Shown piece by piece: positions 12,507 through 24,490 of a stretch of 64,000 nt of DNA. Under the pieces are notes generated by a model. The model was not told where the DNA came from. It ran no database searches and saw only the letters and a program-made list of their open reading frames with translations. Each line of letters opens with the position of its first letter. Positions within the stretch are counted from its first letter, which is position 1. The position numbers were made by a program, and so were the translations under genes. The stretch lies in contig OY540815.1 in assembly GCA_961205875.1 (NCBI GenBank), positions 10,788,001 through 10,852,000 on the forward strand, written 5' to 3'. Source of the DNA: Sialis fuliginosa. Taxonomy: Eukaryota; Arthropoda; Insecta; Megaloptera; Sialidae.

Positions 12507-14395
12507 AGTTCATAGATATTATAAAATACATTTTTGTATCGTTTTAAGCACAAAAATAAGGTCTTACTAATTATTAACAAATTGCAGAAATTAGATAATT
12601 TAGATTTTTTTGTAACATTATTAATTTCTTTTATTAATTTGAATTAAATTTCTTTTAGTGTTTTAGGCCAAACTCGAAAACTAAATTTAAAACTAACGGT
12701 TTTGGTTTAAATATTTGCATACATCTGAATTAACATTGAAATCCCGATGCACCAAAGTATACACCCTGTATGTATATTTATGTGTGTGCTAGATAAATAT
12801 TGGAATCGAACTAGGGATGAATTCTCCATAGAATTTCTTGTTGTTTGTGCTACATAAACTAGCTTTATCTTATGTATACGCTGTATATAAAATGTTGATC
12901 ATGATTGGGGTTGTGGTGTGCAAGCTTTAAGAGTTTTGTGATGATCTTAAAATGATTCTTGACTTCTATTTTGAAGAGTAATTTACCGAAATAACCAAAA
13001 TGCAACTTACACTATAAAGTTAGAATCACTAGGTTTATGTTATAATTTAAACCTAAAATACGTAAAATACATTTAAATTGGTTTCTATTTTTAAATTTAC
13101 CGTTTTAATATGACTACTGTCATAATTTGAATAATAGCTATTCGTACTAATAACACTAGGGTGTTTATATGAATATGTAGGAATAATATTAATATACAAA
13201 TGTACCTATAGTGTATACTATTTTATCTATGTAAATATCTGATAAATATAGTAGATAAAAATAGGGTAACCAAAATGATTACTTTAGTTATTAAAATATA
13301 TCAACATAAAAGTTCCCTAAAATACTTACTTTGAATATAACTTTATATGAGAAAATGTACACATTTACTAAATAATGTTATCATTATAATAATGTAAACA
13401 GTAAAAATTAAATAAATGATGTCCACCTTGAAATTAAATTCATCTAGTATACTTTTCACCATTTGATTTTAAATTAAAAAGCTAGGTATGAAAATATTAT
13501 TTTAATTTTCGAATTAATTTATGATTGCCAAATAATGGATATTCCATTAACCCGGAAGTCGGATTTAAATAATATAAATTTTTCACCGAACCAACGCAAG
13601 AAACAAGTTATTTTCTTCATTCAGCCGTTTTTAAGACTATTCGACTAATTTGCTTGACACATCACCGATATAAATTTAGTATATTTATAATCAAGACGCC
13701 TTAACCTTGTAATTTATAACAAAAATATATCGATTTATTGTGAAAAAATTCTAATTCCGGTGAAACCGGAAGTCGTATTTTAAAAACATTAGCCAATTTT
13801 TCACCTGGCGAATATAAAAAATGAATGTATCAAATTTTGATGTTTTCCATAGTTATTTTCGAGATCATTCGACTAGTATGCCGGTCAAACAGACAGATAT
13901 TTTTCTAAAAATTAGTTTTTCGATATGAAGATTAATCAAAATTGAAGAAGATCACTTTTCGACCAAAACCAATACTTTTCTTAATTACCTAACATTCACG
14001 ATACCTGTGTAAAATAATAAACACAATTTCATATTTTTCTAATATACTGAAAGTATCGTCTTTGTTCCACAACAAATTTTCTACAGCTACATAAAATTTT
14101 CTCGATCTGTGGTGTTGGAAGACAGAAGATGTCTGTTTGTGTGTATTTGTATTGTTTATTCCACTCAATTTGCTGCCGCTAAAACTCTACAGAGAGCTTT
14201 ACCACAACACTAGTTTATAAGAGTTCGATATTTTGTTTTCCTCCTATATATAATCAATTCACTTTATCTCCGTGAAACTTCTTTAAGAAATCGTTGTGCA
14301 AGTACAAGAGGCTTATGTATCGAGTGGATGTTGGAATTGTCTTGGATGAGAATAAAAATAAGAAAACAATATCGATTTCTTAATATAGAAGAATA
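12507..14395. other. AT-rich non-coding stretch
   Basis: No gene or RNA supported. Two similar passages ('aacccggaagtcggattt' near 13550 and 'gaaaccggaagtcgtattt' near 13760), each followed within about 30-50 bases by 'tttttcacc', suggest an old diverged tandem duplication or two copies of one repeat. Confidence 0.35.
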
Positions 14396-14512
14396 CTATA
14401 CTCTGTTTCATTTAAGTTTGCAGTGGTTGCCGGGGTTTTTGACGGTACGATGCACGTTTCGTACCGTCAAAACCCCAACAACCACTGAAAACTTAAATGA
14501 AACAGAGTATAG
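14396..14512. ncRNA. 117-bp near-perfect hairpin (possible small-RNA precursor or MITE)
   Basis: The left arm (14396-14449) begins 'ctatactctgtttcattt' and ends 'gacggtacg'. The right arm (14460-14512) is its reverse complement, with three substitutions and one extra T in the left arm. The loop is about 10 bases. Nearly 53 paired bases is longer than a standard animal pre-miRNA (about 22-30 pairs), so a hairpin siRNA source or a very small foldback transposon is at least as likely. There is no clear target-site duplication. An 80-codon frame (14328-14570) crosses it, which I treat as chance. No other copy was found in the window. Confidence 0.5.
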
Positions 14513-16919
14513 ATTGGAATTTTATTTGTTAGTTAATTTTTGGACCATAGTTTTGAGGTATTTGTTTTGATACGAAAATTAAATAAAATACATATAAAAA
14601 TAATACCATATCATTACAATATCATCTGTAGCGTCCCTGGATTAAAGAAGTTAAAAATATTTATACTCTGAGATTAGAACAACGTAAATTAATTAGGTTA
14701 TATTAAATTCCAAAGAATACTTTATGAATCTTAATTCTTGCAAAAAAAAACAATAAAAAAGTACGGAATACAAGATAAATATATAAATATTTGTTAAATT
14801 ATTTCATAATATACCTGTATACGTTTAAATATTCATGTTGTAGTTGTTTAACAATGTGTAAAAATATATCCACAGTTCCTATCTACACCGTTTGGTATAA
14901 ATTATTTACTCTTCAGTAACACCACGAGAGAATATCATGGCTGATATTTCGATCGCAATCTGGACCAGTTTAAAGTTATCTGTGTGTCTACAGCGAGGTG
15001 CTGACTAAAACAATATTCTTTTGTGGGTGTTAGAAAAGTGTCGAATCAGTTTACTCGTCACTTTAATAGGACTACATTATTATATTCTGACGTTATTTGA
15101 TAGATATTTGATTGATCTTACATTGGTCAAAATTGCAATTGACATCTTAATGGAGTATATTAGGCTGTAACTATTAAAATTATTGCCAGAATAATTTTAA
15201 ATTTTAGTACGTAAAAGTAAAATATTTTGAGACAGTTCCAAAGTTTTTGTAATTTATGTCGCCAAAAAAAATATGTTTTTATTTATTCTCACAGTTTGTT
15301 TAAAAGAAACGAACATATGCTTTTTTCAATTGTTTTTATGATTCATACCTAAATATGATTAATGTGCAGTAATTAAATTATTGTCTTCTAAATTCATCAT
15401 ATTGTTAAACCTTTGTTTGTAATATTGGCATTTTAAAAATATGCATATTTTTCGATCGATTGAATTCGATAATATAACTGACAACCACACACCATGATTC
15501 TATCAAAACTACTGAAGCACCGCTGACTTAAACTGACTTGTATGAGATGTATGGGTAAAAAACAGAAACAAATAAAATATCTATACAAGTATAGACTATC
15601 TAAAGAATGTTGTAACCGGCATGTGTAAAACAAAATAGCTACCGAATGAATAATGACACCCTAGCCAGTCGGAAACGTGGTCGCTTTTTGATTAGACAAG
15701 ATCAAGAAGATTCTTTTGATCTTTATACACAGAAAAAAACACGCCGATCGCTTAGAAAGTTTGGAATGATCAAATTCTGCTGATATTATAGGAATGCTTT
15801 ATATTCATGAGGCTTTTTCTCCACAAAACGTAAATGTTTTAAATATTTATTAACTGTAGAAATTTGTTAGTGGAATTAGGAAGTTTGAGTATAATAAATA
15901 TTGATTTATACGTTTTTTTTTTTTAATTTATATTTTTATTGTCTTCCACATAAATATAATCATCGTTTACAAAATTTTGTCTCTCAATTTATAATTAACT
16001 AGCTGAGTTATCCAACTTTATTCATGTAGATATCATCTCACTAAACATGGTATTTTTTTCATTTAAAATTGTATTTTGAGACTATCAAAGACAGAGAAAA
16101 AAACTCACAATATCTCTTTATGATATAGTAGGTATTGATAAATAAAATTTTTACGTTTACTTTTATTATTGACATGTGTGGACAACAAAAACTTTCAGAA
16201 TAATGTACAAAAACAACAAATCTATTTTATCTTATACCTACAAAACTTTTTTGTTTTAGTTCACATTCTTGATACAAAACTTTTGGAATAGATAACAATC
16301 AATCGAAATGTTGTCAAATTATTAAAACAGCTGTTAGATATTCTTTGTAAACAATAGTGAATATATGAATTATTTTATTAGTGATGAAATGAAAAACTTC
16401 ATGAATTATGATGAAATCACAAATTGTACTACAGAAAAAAATATTAAATATATTCATTTGATATCTATAACAAATTTCATCATTTCTGATAGCAGAACAT
16501 CTAGATATTTTTTTTATTAGTATGTATATGATACCAGTGGCAATCTGCTCACTTTAATATTTAAAATATAAAAATTATTATAATTTATTATTAAAAACTT
16601 ATAAGTTTAACACTGCCCACCCCGCTTTTTGAATTCGTATAAGGGTTTCTAACATTAAAGCTACGCCACTGATTCTTGCTAATATATTAATACGATATTA
16701 TCTTTCATAAAATGTTTATAATTACATGTAATAAGTTATAAAATACATGTTGAAGCCTAAAATAAATTTTAAAAAATAAACGGAAATACTTCAAGCATTT
16801 CTTTATCAGACTCATCATCAATATTCGGTAAAACAAATAAGTAAATATTTTAATTAATAGCCAAACTAACGCCTGAGAAAATATGCAGCGATAATTATTG
16901 AACACTTATCGACGATATT
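14513..16919. other. AT-rich non-coding stretch
   Basis: No gene supported. Items seen are a moderately GC-rich patch at 14925-15010 ('atcgcaatctggaccag', 'ctacagcgaggtgctgac') of unknown role, and 'aaagctacgccactg' near 16660, which resembles the end of a hAT-like repeat. Frames at 15433-15633 and 16705-16905 (minus strand) carry no motif. Confidence 0.35.
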
Positions 16920-17110
16920 GTTGCAAACCGCGAGACTTGTTGAAGTCGATTAATCTTCGTATCATGTCGAGAGATCGTGCCGATGCTGCGACCTACAGAG
17001 AGTTAGTTATTGATAAATGATCCATTGTGGGTAGGATCTATACAAGAATAGACACATACGGATAACTGTACTCGCTACGGGACAGTATCAAGCATGCATG
17101 TTCCGATAAT
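16920..17110. promoter_or_regulatory. GC-richer island, possible conserved non-coding element
   Basis: About 190 bases of mixed composition between AT-rich flanks, with 'atcatgtcgagagatcgtgc' and 'gatgctgcgacctacagag'. An ATG at 16964 opens only 18 codons before a stop, so coding is unlikely. No repeat features were seen. The composition is what one expects of a constrained non-coding element, but constraint cannot be shown from one sequence. Confidence 0.25.
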
Positions 17111-17449
17111 CTTAACTGCGATCGATTTCGATTAAGTTTAATGTTTTATGTATATTTTTTATTCGCGTATTTTCATATATGTTTTGTTTTTTAGTTTGTA
17201 GGTGGGTGATATTTGAAATGTAAAGATATTGATATATTGTAAATATGTACTTCAATTTATATTTTACAAATGATGTTATACTACAACGTATGGAAATTAT
17301 TGGATTTAACGTAGGTATTATATTATGATTTATGAAGCATTCTACGTCAACTTAACTACCCATGAATTCGATTTCGTTGCTAATTTTTTATTACATTTTT
17401 TACTACAAAAAAAATCGTACTTTATATTTTATTTTAACTCCAACATTTT

Positions 17450-17880
17450 TAGGATTCTATAGAAAACTAGGAACCCTTATAGCTTTGCTCTGTCCGTCCA
17501 TCTGTCCATCTATATTAATTTTATATCGATTAAGATGAAATTTGGTATACGGACGTAGATTAATAACTCAAAACAGAAATGATGAGATTTCTGAATAATA
17601 AAAAAAAATTTTAACCCCCTTCCTATATACTGAAAAGTATATTTTTTTCACATAACCCATGACCTTTTGATTTTAACCCTTCAGTCATGATATATTTGTT
17701 TACGGTTATCAGAAAAAAAATATTTCAGAATGTAGTTTTTAATTAGTACTTTCAATGAAAATTATAACGTATAAACATTAAAGCCAAAATAGTTTATGAA
17801 ACATTTTGGAATAACTCGTGAGAATGACTACGGAACCCTATCATGTGCGTGTTCAACACGCACTTGGCCGTTTTATTTTA
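17450..17880. repeat. Lepidopteran-style interspersed element
   Basis: The left part is 'aactaggaacccttatagc' followed by 'tctgtccgtccatctgtcc'. The right part is 'ctacggaaccctatcatgtg' and 'aacacgcacttggccg'. The pair 'aggaaccctta..' and '..ctacggaaccct', and the acid-test word 'cacgcacttggccg', are very common in moth and butterfly intergenic DNA. This is the strongest single taxonomic clue in the window. Confidence 0.6.
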
Positions 17881-18660
17881 GATATGAATTTGGAATTTTT
17901 ATTTTTTCTGAAATTCTCAATTTAAAGCAAACTTTTTTGCTCCCTACCTAATAGTGAATTTTAATAGATAAAATTTAAAAAAAACTAATTTTTTAGGTAC
18001 TTAATAAATGTAATCAAAAATTAGCAACAAAATTGAAGTCCTGGATTGGTATATTCAACCCAGGATATACAATGTTGATATGAAATATTTTTTATATACC
18101 TACAAAAGAGTAAATTTATATAAGACATCTATATGTAATTATTGAACGGCAACATTTCTTCATTTAATTAATTACTTCATTTCTAATGAACTTATCTGAT
18201 GAAAGCATAAAATGTGAGCAACATTACCAATATAAGCTAAATGACACGTTACTAATTAAAAATATAAATGGCAGTCATTAGAAAAGCCAGAACCTCTAAC
18301 GCTACTGACTTAAGAGAACATTGACTAAACGATTTGAAGTAGGCAATGATATTCATTTAGTAGATATTATTTATTGCGATCCAATGTTATAAATTATCAT
18401 TTGAAGTCTTTAATTGATCGTGCTTAATTTGGTAACGATGTCCTCTTTATAAATGAGCCGTGAACAATTAATAATAACGAAAACTAAGAAGATAGAGAAA
18501 GAACTCATACAAACTATTTCAATAGATGAACTTACAAAATGTTGATATTATTTTGTAACTAATTAATGGAGGTTTTATTTTATTATTATTTCAAGTATCA
18601 TGTATGAGTGTATTTATTGATTCTAAATTTGATATCATACTAACCTTATACTTATAAGTA
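17881..18660. other. AT-rich non-coding stretch
   Basis: Nothing beyond AT-rich spacer could be supported. Confidence 0.35.
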
Positions 18661-18770
18661 TGGGTTAGAGCTGGGCGCGTGAGTAATTTTTGCTCACGAT
18701 CACGAGAGAAAAAGTTTTACTCACGCCCGATCACGCACGGCGGGTCACACTCGTGACACGATTTAATGTA
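18661..18770. repeat. Short GC-rich block with repeated 'tcacg' words
   Basis: Repeats of 'ctcacgatcacgag', 'actcacgcccgatcacgc' and 'cacactcgtgacacg' occur within 100 bases, opening with 'agagctgggcgcgtgag'. It resembles the end region of a hAT-like non-autonomous element, but I found no partner end. Confidence 0.3.
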
Positions 18771-19096
18771 ATTATTGTAAATTAAATTTTGAAATGAAAA
18801 AAATTAATGTTTGTTACGTGCAATATATTATATGTATATTTTATATTCATATTATTTCTTCTAAACTGCATTTCTAGTATAAGTAATAGCAAAAAAAACA
18901 TTAAGAAAATAAAGCTAAATCGAAGAAATTGAAAAACTGTAAACGAGGCTTGAGTTGCACTTAACCATTTTTTTTAACAATGCTTATCTAAATCTGTAGG
19001 TTCTGTCTGTACAGCAAAAATATTTTGGGGATTTTGAGTCTATACTTAATTTCATCATTACTGCCGCCGTGGTGGGGATGTGGTTTCAAACTATTA

Positions 19097-19720
19097 GGCC
19101 ATCCGCACACGGAGCAACCGTTTTGCAACGAGAATTGCAAACCAGTTGCATAAGCAACCGTTTGGTAACTTTGCACTTGTAACGTAATGGCCCTCCGCAC
19201 ACGGTGCGACCGAAAAAAAACTGATTTCAAATCAGTTTCCAACTGATTTCGTGCAACTGTGTTTGCAGGTCGAATTTCGGTTTCAGTTGCGTAGTTGCAT
19301 GATATTTTAGCTTTATAATTATATAAATAATATCATTTATTTATAATTAAAATTATTAGTTAATTATCATTATTCCTATTAATAATTACCTACTTAGTTA
19401 GTTCATTCAGAATAAATGATCAGTTAATAAACATTAAATTCGTCGAGGAGGTGGAAAAACATGAAGTTCTATACAATTATAACCTTCCTAGGTGTTCAAT
19501 AATACTTGACATGTTGCCAAAAGTCAAAAAAACTTAAAAACTTAAAAAATCGCATTTTTTCTTCACGGCAATCCCATAAACCTGTCGACTGATCAAGATT
19601 CAGTCGCGCTCGTGTGCGGAGCGAGGACTTAAATCGATTGCAAACCAGTTGTAAAATAGTCGCTTCCACAACTGGTTTACGATTCTTGTTGCAAAACAGT
19701 CGCACCGTGTGCGGAGGGCC
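19097..19720. mobile_element. PIF/Harbinger-like non-autonomous element with TTA duplication
   Basis: The element is flanked by TTA on both sides (19094-19096 and 19721-19723). The left end is 'ggccatccgcacacggagc' followed by 'aaccgttttgcaac'. The right end, reverse-complemented, is 'ggccctccgcacacggtgc' followed by 'gactgttttgcaac'. Inverted similarity continues through 'aaaccagttg'. The 3-bp TTA duplication and the G-rich terminus fit PIF/Harbinger. A further copy of the end ('ggccctccgcacacggtgcg') sits inside at 19189, so the element is composite. There is no transposase; the minus frames at 18988-19242 and 19496-19705 are by-products of the repeats. Confidence 0.75.
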
Positions 19721-20059
19721 TTAGAGTAACCAGTCACATGAATATTCACTGATTTTTAAATACACGCAGGCAAAGCGGTAAGGAAATTTTAATATTAGAT
19801 ATATTATGTTATCATTAAAATATTCTTATTTCTTACCCCTGTAAATGAATTAAAAAAAACATAAATATTTTAAATTTGCCTGTATAACTTAGAACACAAA
19901 TAATTAATAAGAATTTATTATTAAAACGATAATTAGCACACAATTATAGTTCCTTTTCTAAGTCATGATAATTATAAAGTAGTATTCTAAGAACATTTCT
20001 ATTATTCAGACTATCGATGTTTAAACTGAATGCAGTTGGCATTTCATTTTAAAACAAAC
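19721..20059. other. AT-rich non-coding stretch
   Basis: Nothing could be supported in this interval. Confidence 0.35.
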
Positions 20060-20175
20060 ATTAAACGGAGTCGAGCGTTTGTAGCAGCATGGAAACATAA
20101 TTAACATTTAATTATTGAATGCACGGCTCTGGGATAAATAACACATTGGCATTTTTCTACAAACGTCAGATGTCT
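20060..20175. promoter_or_regulatory. Possible conserved element with homeodomain-type words
   Basis: It contains 'cataattaac' and 'tttaattattg' next to 'gcacggctctgggataaat'. An inverted pair, 'gcgtttgtag' near 20073 and 'ctacaaacgt' near 20158, frames it. The composition differs from its surroundings. Regulatory function is only inferred. Confidence 0.25.
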
Positions 20176-22860
20176 GGTATATTTTTTTAATGGATAGTGC
20201 CATTTCTTTTTTGAAAAAAAAGCAGCACGTATGAAATTAATAATATCGATTTGTCTTTTTTCGTTTGCATACTACGACCACACTACTTACTATAAACAGT
20301 ACCCAATTTACCCCCACTCGATCACCCTACAAATCGGCCCTGCAAATTAGGTGGTTGGAAAACGAGATAAAAACTTACTTTTATTTCATAAAAAAGTAAA
20401 AATAATATGTAAATACATTACCATTTTATTTTTTAGAATACATATATTGCTTAAATACAATATTCTATTATGTTATTTATTTATTATTATTATTATATTA
20501 TTTTAGAAATACATTTTAGAAATAAATAATGACAACTATAAATGAAAATAAATAGATAACTCAATTTATTGTAAAATATGCCAAAATCGAATTTAATTGA
20601 TCATAACACAAAGTTGAGTTACAACAGTATTTTACTAAATGTGCGATATATTATTAATTACTAACATACATATCTGTAGTAATTGAAATATTTTGTAATT
20701 ATTAGTTATTATTATTAGTTATAATTATAATTATTAGTTAATAGGCAGTATAAATTTTGATAGTTTTTTTAAATTGCCTGTCTATTTATTTGTTCCGACC
20801 TGACGCGAAAACTATTAAACCGATTTTGAGAGAATTTTACATGATAATTTATTTAAAGTAGACATGTATTAAGGAATAATTACAATTGATATTTTTTACT
20901 ACAATTCATAAAAAAGAAAATTATTTAAATTTGAAGAAAAACGCGAACGAATTTATTCATAGAATTAAATACTGAAAATAGAGATTAATATTTTTGTGCT
21001 AAAAATTAGGCACGTTTAAGACAGACCTGTCGAAAACGACAGTAAATCACGTTGTCTACATACTTGTTTTTGTTCGAGCTTTCATTATAATTTTATCTAC
21101 TGGATCTTGCTGACTGGATGCAATTCATTATGGGCAAGCCAATAAGATAGCCATCTGCTTTACCGATGTAACATATATAAATGTTTCAAAGAAACCTACC
21201 AGCACAAATTAAAGTAATTTATTAATCTGCTTGCCCGTAATTACCTGGCTTTGAATTGATTTTTAATCAATATCAGTAAATTTTATACACATGTATGTGT
21301 GGGTTATATAACATATTTGTATAAATCAAGTATTTTAAATTATCAGATTTTAATATTTGTGAAATTTAGTAAACCGTAGACTATGCAAGAAATGTTTGCT
21401 GTGAATTAAATTGATGTAATATTTAAACGTTTTTGACTCACTTAAAAGTTAAAAAACAGTTACTGTCTACTAAATATCATTTTCGTAACTACGAATAATA
21501 AATGTATTAAAATCTCGTTTTGAATAATTTTCGTATTCATGTATTTTTCATGATTTTAAATTTAATATGATACTTCTCATTTTCAGTTGCCCATTAATAT
21601 TGATTTACATTTTACTTTACTTTTCTGTCAAACTTTAAATCCTTCGCGTCATTTTTAACACAAATGCAGTTTTATTAAAAAATAATTTATTCACATTTAT
21701 TTTCAGGTAGGTATAAAGTATAAAGATCTTTTAAATTTTAATATTTTGCATTTGAATAATTAAATCAAGGGAATATTTTCTCATACAATGATTTTCATTT
21801 AAAATAGTTATTAATTTAGTAAAACAATACATTAAAAGTAGATAAAACCAATTAAAAAATATAGTCAAAATAAAATAAAAAATCTACTTCGATTAAAACT
21901 AAATTTATTTAATTTTTAATTATTTTAGTTAATATTGAACTAAGCATTTCATTATTAAACAAAAAAAAAACACGTATATAGTTATCGTAGTTGAAATTAT
22001 TTACAGAAAACTCTAATTATAGGGTTGGTGTTAAAGTTAGTTGTAATTACTTAGACTTACCATACTAGAATACCCGCCATTAAATCTACTGCCTTGCATA
22101 GTCTATCATTAGCTACACAAATAACGAATTACTTGCTTTAAACAGTGGCAGCCTCTGTTGTTTCAGAGTTTTGTAATTGAGTCTATTTTTGTCTACATCT
22201 ACATTTATTTAATATTTTAAATAATAACAAAAAATATATCTTTGATTATATTTAATAGCCTTCGAAAATAATTACTCTTCATTATTAAACTATTCAACAT
22301 TTTTTAAATAATAATTTAACTTAAAATATTTTGAACCTTAACTATTATACACTAATGTATCAATCCACAAAAATAACATTTTTAAGTTATGAATGCAGTG
22401 TCATTAAAATAAAGTAAGTAGTGCATGGTTATAATTTTTATTTTAATTATAAATTAAAAAAAACATTCCGCAAAGCACTCTTTACGGTTTTATTAACGAG
22501 ATGGATTATACATTTTTCTTTGCACGCATCAAAAACGTTGATATCTCGAAATTACTTTAGTGTAGACTGATAAATTAGACTAGAATCCTTATACCATTAA
22601 CTTTAAATTACCGTCGCGAATCCTTTCCCCTACTATAAATAAATTAAAATAGATAAATTCACAAATAATAGTTAATATCTCAGCATGGCTACTTTTTTTA
22701 AATATGGCTTGCATTATTAACTTTAAAAGTATCAAGTGCCCTAGGACCATAGCGAGCCCTTTCACTTATTATGAACAAATTAAAAAAGATAAATTAACAA
22801 ATAAGTTGAGTAATTAATATATCAGCTTAGACTCATACAATTTTTAAAATATAGCTTACA
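20176..22860. other. AT-rich non-coding stretch
   Basis: No gene supported. At 20790-20850, 'cgcgaaaactattaaacc' with 'gattttgaga' is a diverged copy of a word also found at 36590-36630 and 59960-60000, a generic insect retroposon-tail motif. A 16-bp perfect mini-hairpin 'ctgtcgaaaacgacag' lies near 21028. Confidence 0.35.
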
Positions 22861-23141
22861 CCAGAGTTTACTAAAGTTAAAATCCCCATGTTTTAAGAGT
22901 AAAATGTTACCGGCGTACACTTAGAGGCTGGTCTAGGGGAGGGAGTCAGGAAATTTTTGCTTTAACTTATTGCAATTTTAAAAATATTTTTCATTTAAAA
23001 ACTCAAAAACGTACAACTAAATTAAATTTTTAAAATCGAATTTATTGTTCAAAATACAAAATTATTTAATAAAAATAATATTAAAAAATACCCCTTCGCG
23101 TACCTCTTGGGATAAACGTACCAAACTTTGGTAAACACTGG
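22861..23141. mobile_element. hAT-like MITE, 281 bp
   Basis: The left end is 'ccagagtttactaaagtt'. The right end, reverse-complemented, is 'ccagtgtttaccaaagttt', and it matches the ends of the element at 40541-41205. GC-rich subterminal words ('ggcgtacacttagaggctgg' on the left, 'cttcgcgtacctcttgg' on the right) are also in inverted relation. No clean 8-bp duplication could be read. Confidence 0.5.
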
Positions 23142-23667
23142 ACTAGAGCATAATAGTGTCTTATTATCTTTACATCCAGGACATATCTGACGATCTACTG
23201 GAAGTTTTTAGTTTTCTATGAAAATTGATGTATTAATTCAAATTCTAATCCCACACTAATCCCCAACATTTTTTTAAATGCATATATTCTGCAATTTAAG
23301 ACAACTAAAAAGAAACAGATAAATGCAATTTAATTTTATTTAATGATAATGTCAACCCATTACCCTCGTACTAAGACCCGCCTTTGGTTTTAATGAGTAA
23401 GATGGTAGTCATCTTGATGTGTGCTAGACAAGGACAGATACACTGATCAAGAATTATTAGTTCTGCTTGGTTAAATTCAATATGGCTACCGGTATTTATA
23501 TCAGAGAACAATGATCTTATCTGCGATGTAATTTTGTGTCCGGTTTAACAGCATACTTGTTCAATAATTTGCTACTTTTTTATTTTATAAGAATTCTGAG
23601 CAATATTTTTTGGCGAAAAGAGTTTTTACGAAACGATATCAAGATTTAAAAAATTTATGTTTTCGCT
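23142..23667. other. AT-rich non-coding stretch
   Basis: No gene supported. A mixed-composition patch at 23360-23540 ('cattaccctcgtactaagac', 'gctagacaaggacagatac') has no recognisable identity. Confidence 0.3.
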
Positions 23668-23868
23668 AAAATTGATCACAATTAGTTAATCAGTTGTTTT
23701 CAAACCATTATTAATGTTAATTCTAAACTTAATATCAATTTGTAAATGAAAAATTCACTAAATATGATAATTTTTTACCTTATAAAATATATCATAACCG
23801 TAATTGTTTTTTAGAATTGACGTAATAATGGTTTTAAAACAGCTGATTAATTAATTGTGATTAATTTT
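23668..23868. mobile_element. About 200-bp inverted-repeat MITE
   Basis: The left arm reads 'aaattgatcacaattagtta' then 'atcagttgttttcaaaccat'. The right arm, reverse-complemented, reads 'aaattaatcacaattaatta' then 'atcagctgttttaaaaccat'. The arms are about 60 bp with scattered mismatches and continue through 'tattaatgttaattctaaa'. The AT-rich middle has no coding content. The superfamily is unknown. Confidence 0.6.
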
Positions 23869-23997
23869 GCTTTGTGCAACCCAAGGTAATTGTTAGTAGC
23901 TAAAAATAAGTTGTGGTAAATAATTGGCAAAGTTTTTGTGTACCTATACCCAAAAATTGAATAAAAACCTCACATTTATCGTTATTTTACTATAAAA

Positions 23998-24490
23998 AAA
24001 CATCTGCCAAGTAAATGTACAGTGCGTCCTCGTGCTAAATTCACCAATATTCACCACAGTTAATTATTGAACAATTTAAATAAAAACCAATAGTGTTCAG
24101 ATAAATTGCATGGCATTGGTTAATCATTTAATTTTTATACAATTTTAATAAAAAATATTAGTTCGAAATTTTTCTTAAGACGCACCTGATTATTTTATCG
24201 TATATTCTAAATTTTTTGACAATTTCAATCTAAATCTATATTTATGCAAACGTTAAAATGACATTTAATATGTCCAAGGCAATATCAATTTAGAAATACT
24301 AAGCACGATTTATTAAAGCAAATTGAAATAAATCTTTGCAAAGGAATATTTTACAACACACATTGTATATTATATTATAGAAAATTGAATGCTCTACAAA
24401 AAAAATCCTATAAAATTTTTACGTAACATGTATCGTTCATTCTAAAACGATCACAAAGCTTCTCGTATCTTCGATATTGCGAAGAAGCAA
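23998..24490 (+). repeat. Dispersed repeat family R1, internally deleted copy
   Basis: Co-linear with 10480-11251 from 'acatctgccaa' to 'cttcgatattgcgaagaag'. About 280 bases are missing between 'aacatgtatcgttcat' and 'tctaaaacgatcacaaag'. The deletion removes the segment resembling a retroposon tail. Confidence 0.65.

Noticed and set aside
11787..12775. Outer element around the mariner with 'agggtgta' ends
   Set aside because: The two end words share only about eight bases and no duplication was found, so I do not call it.
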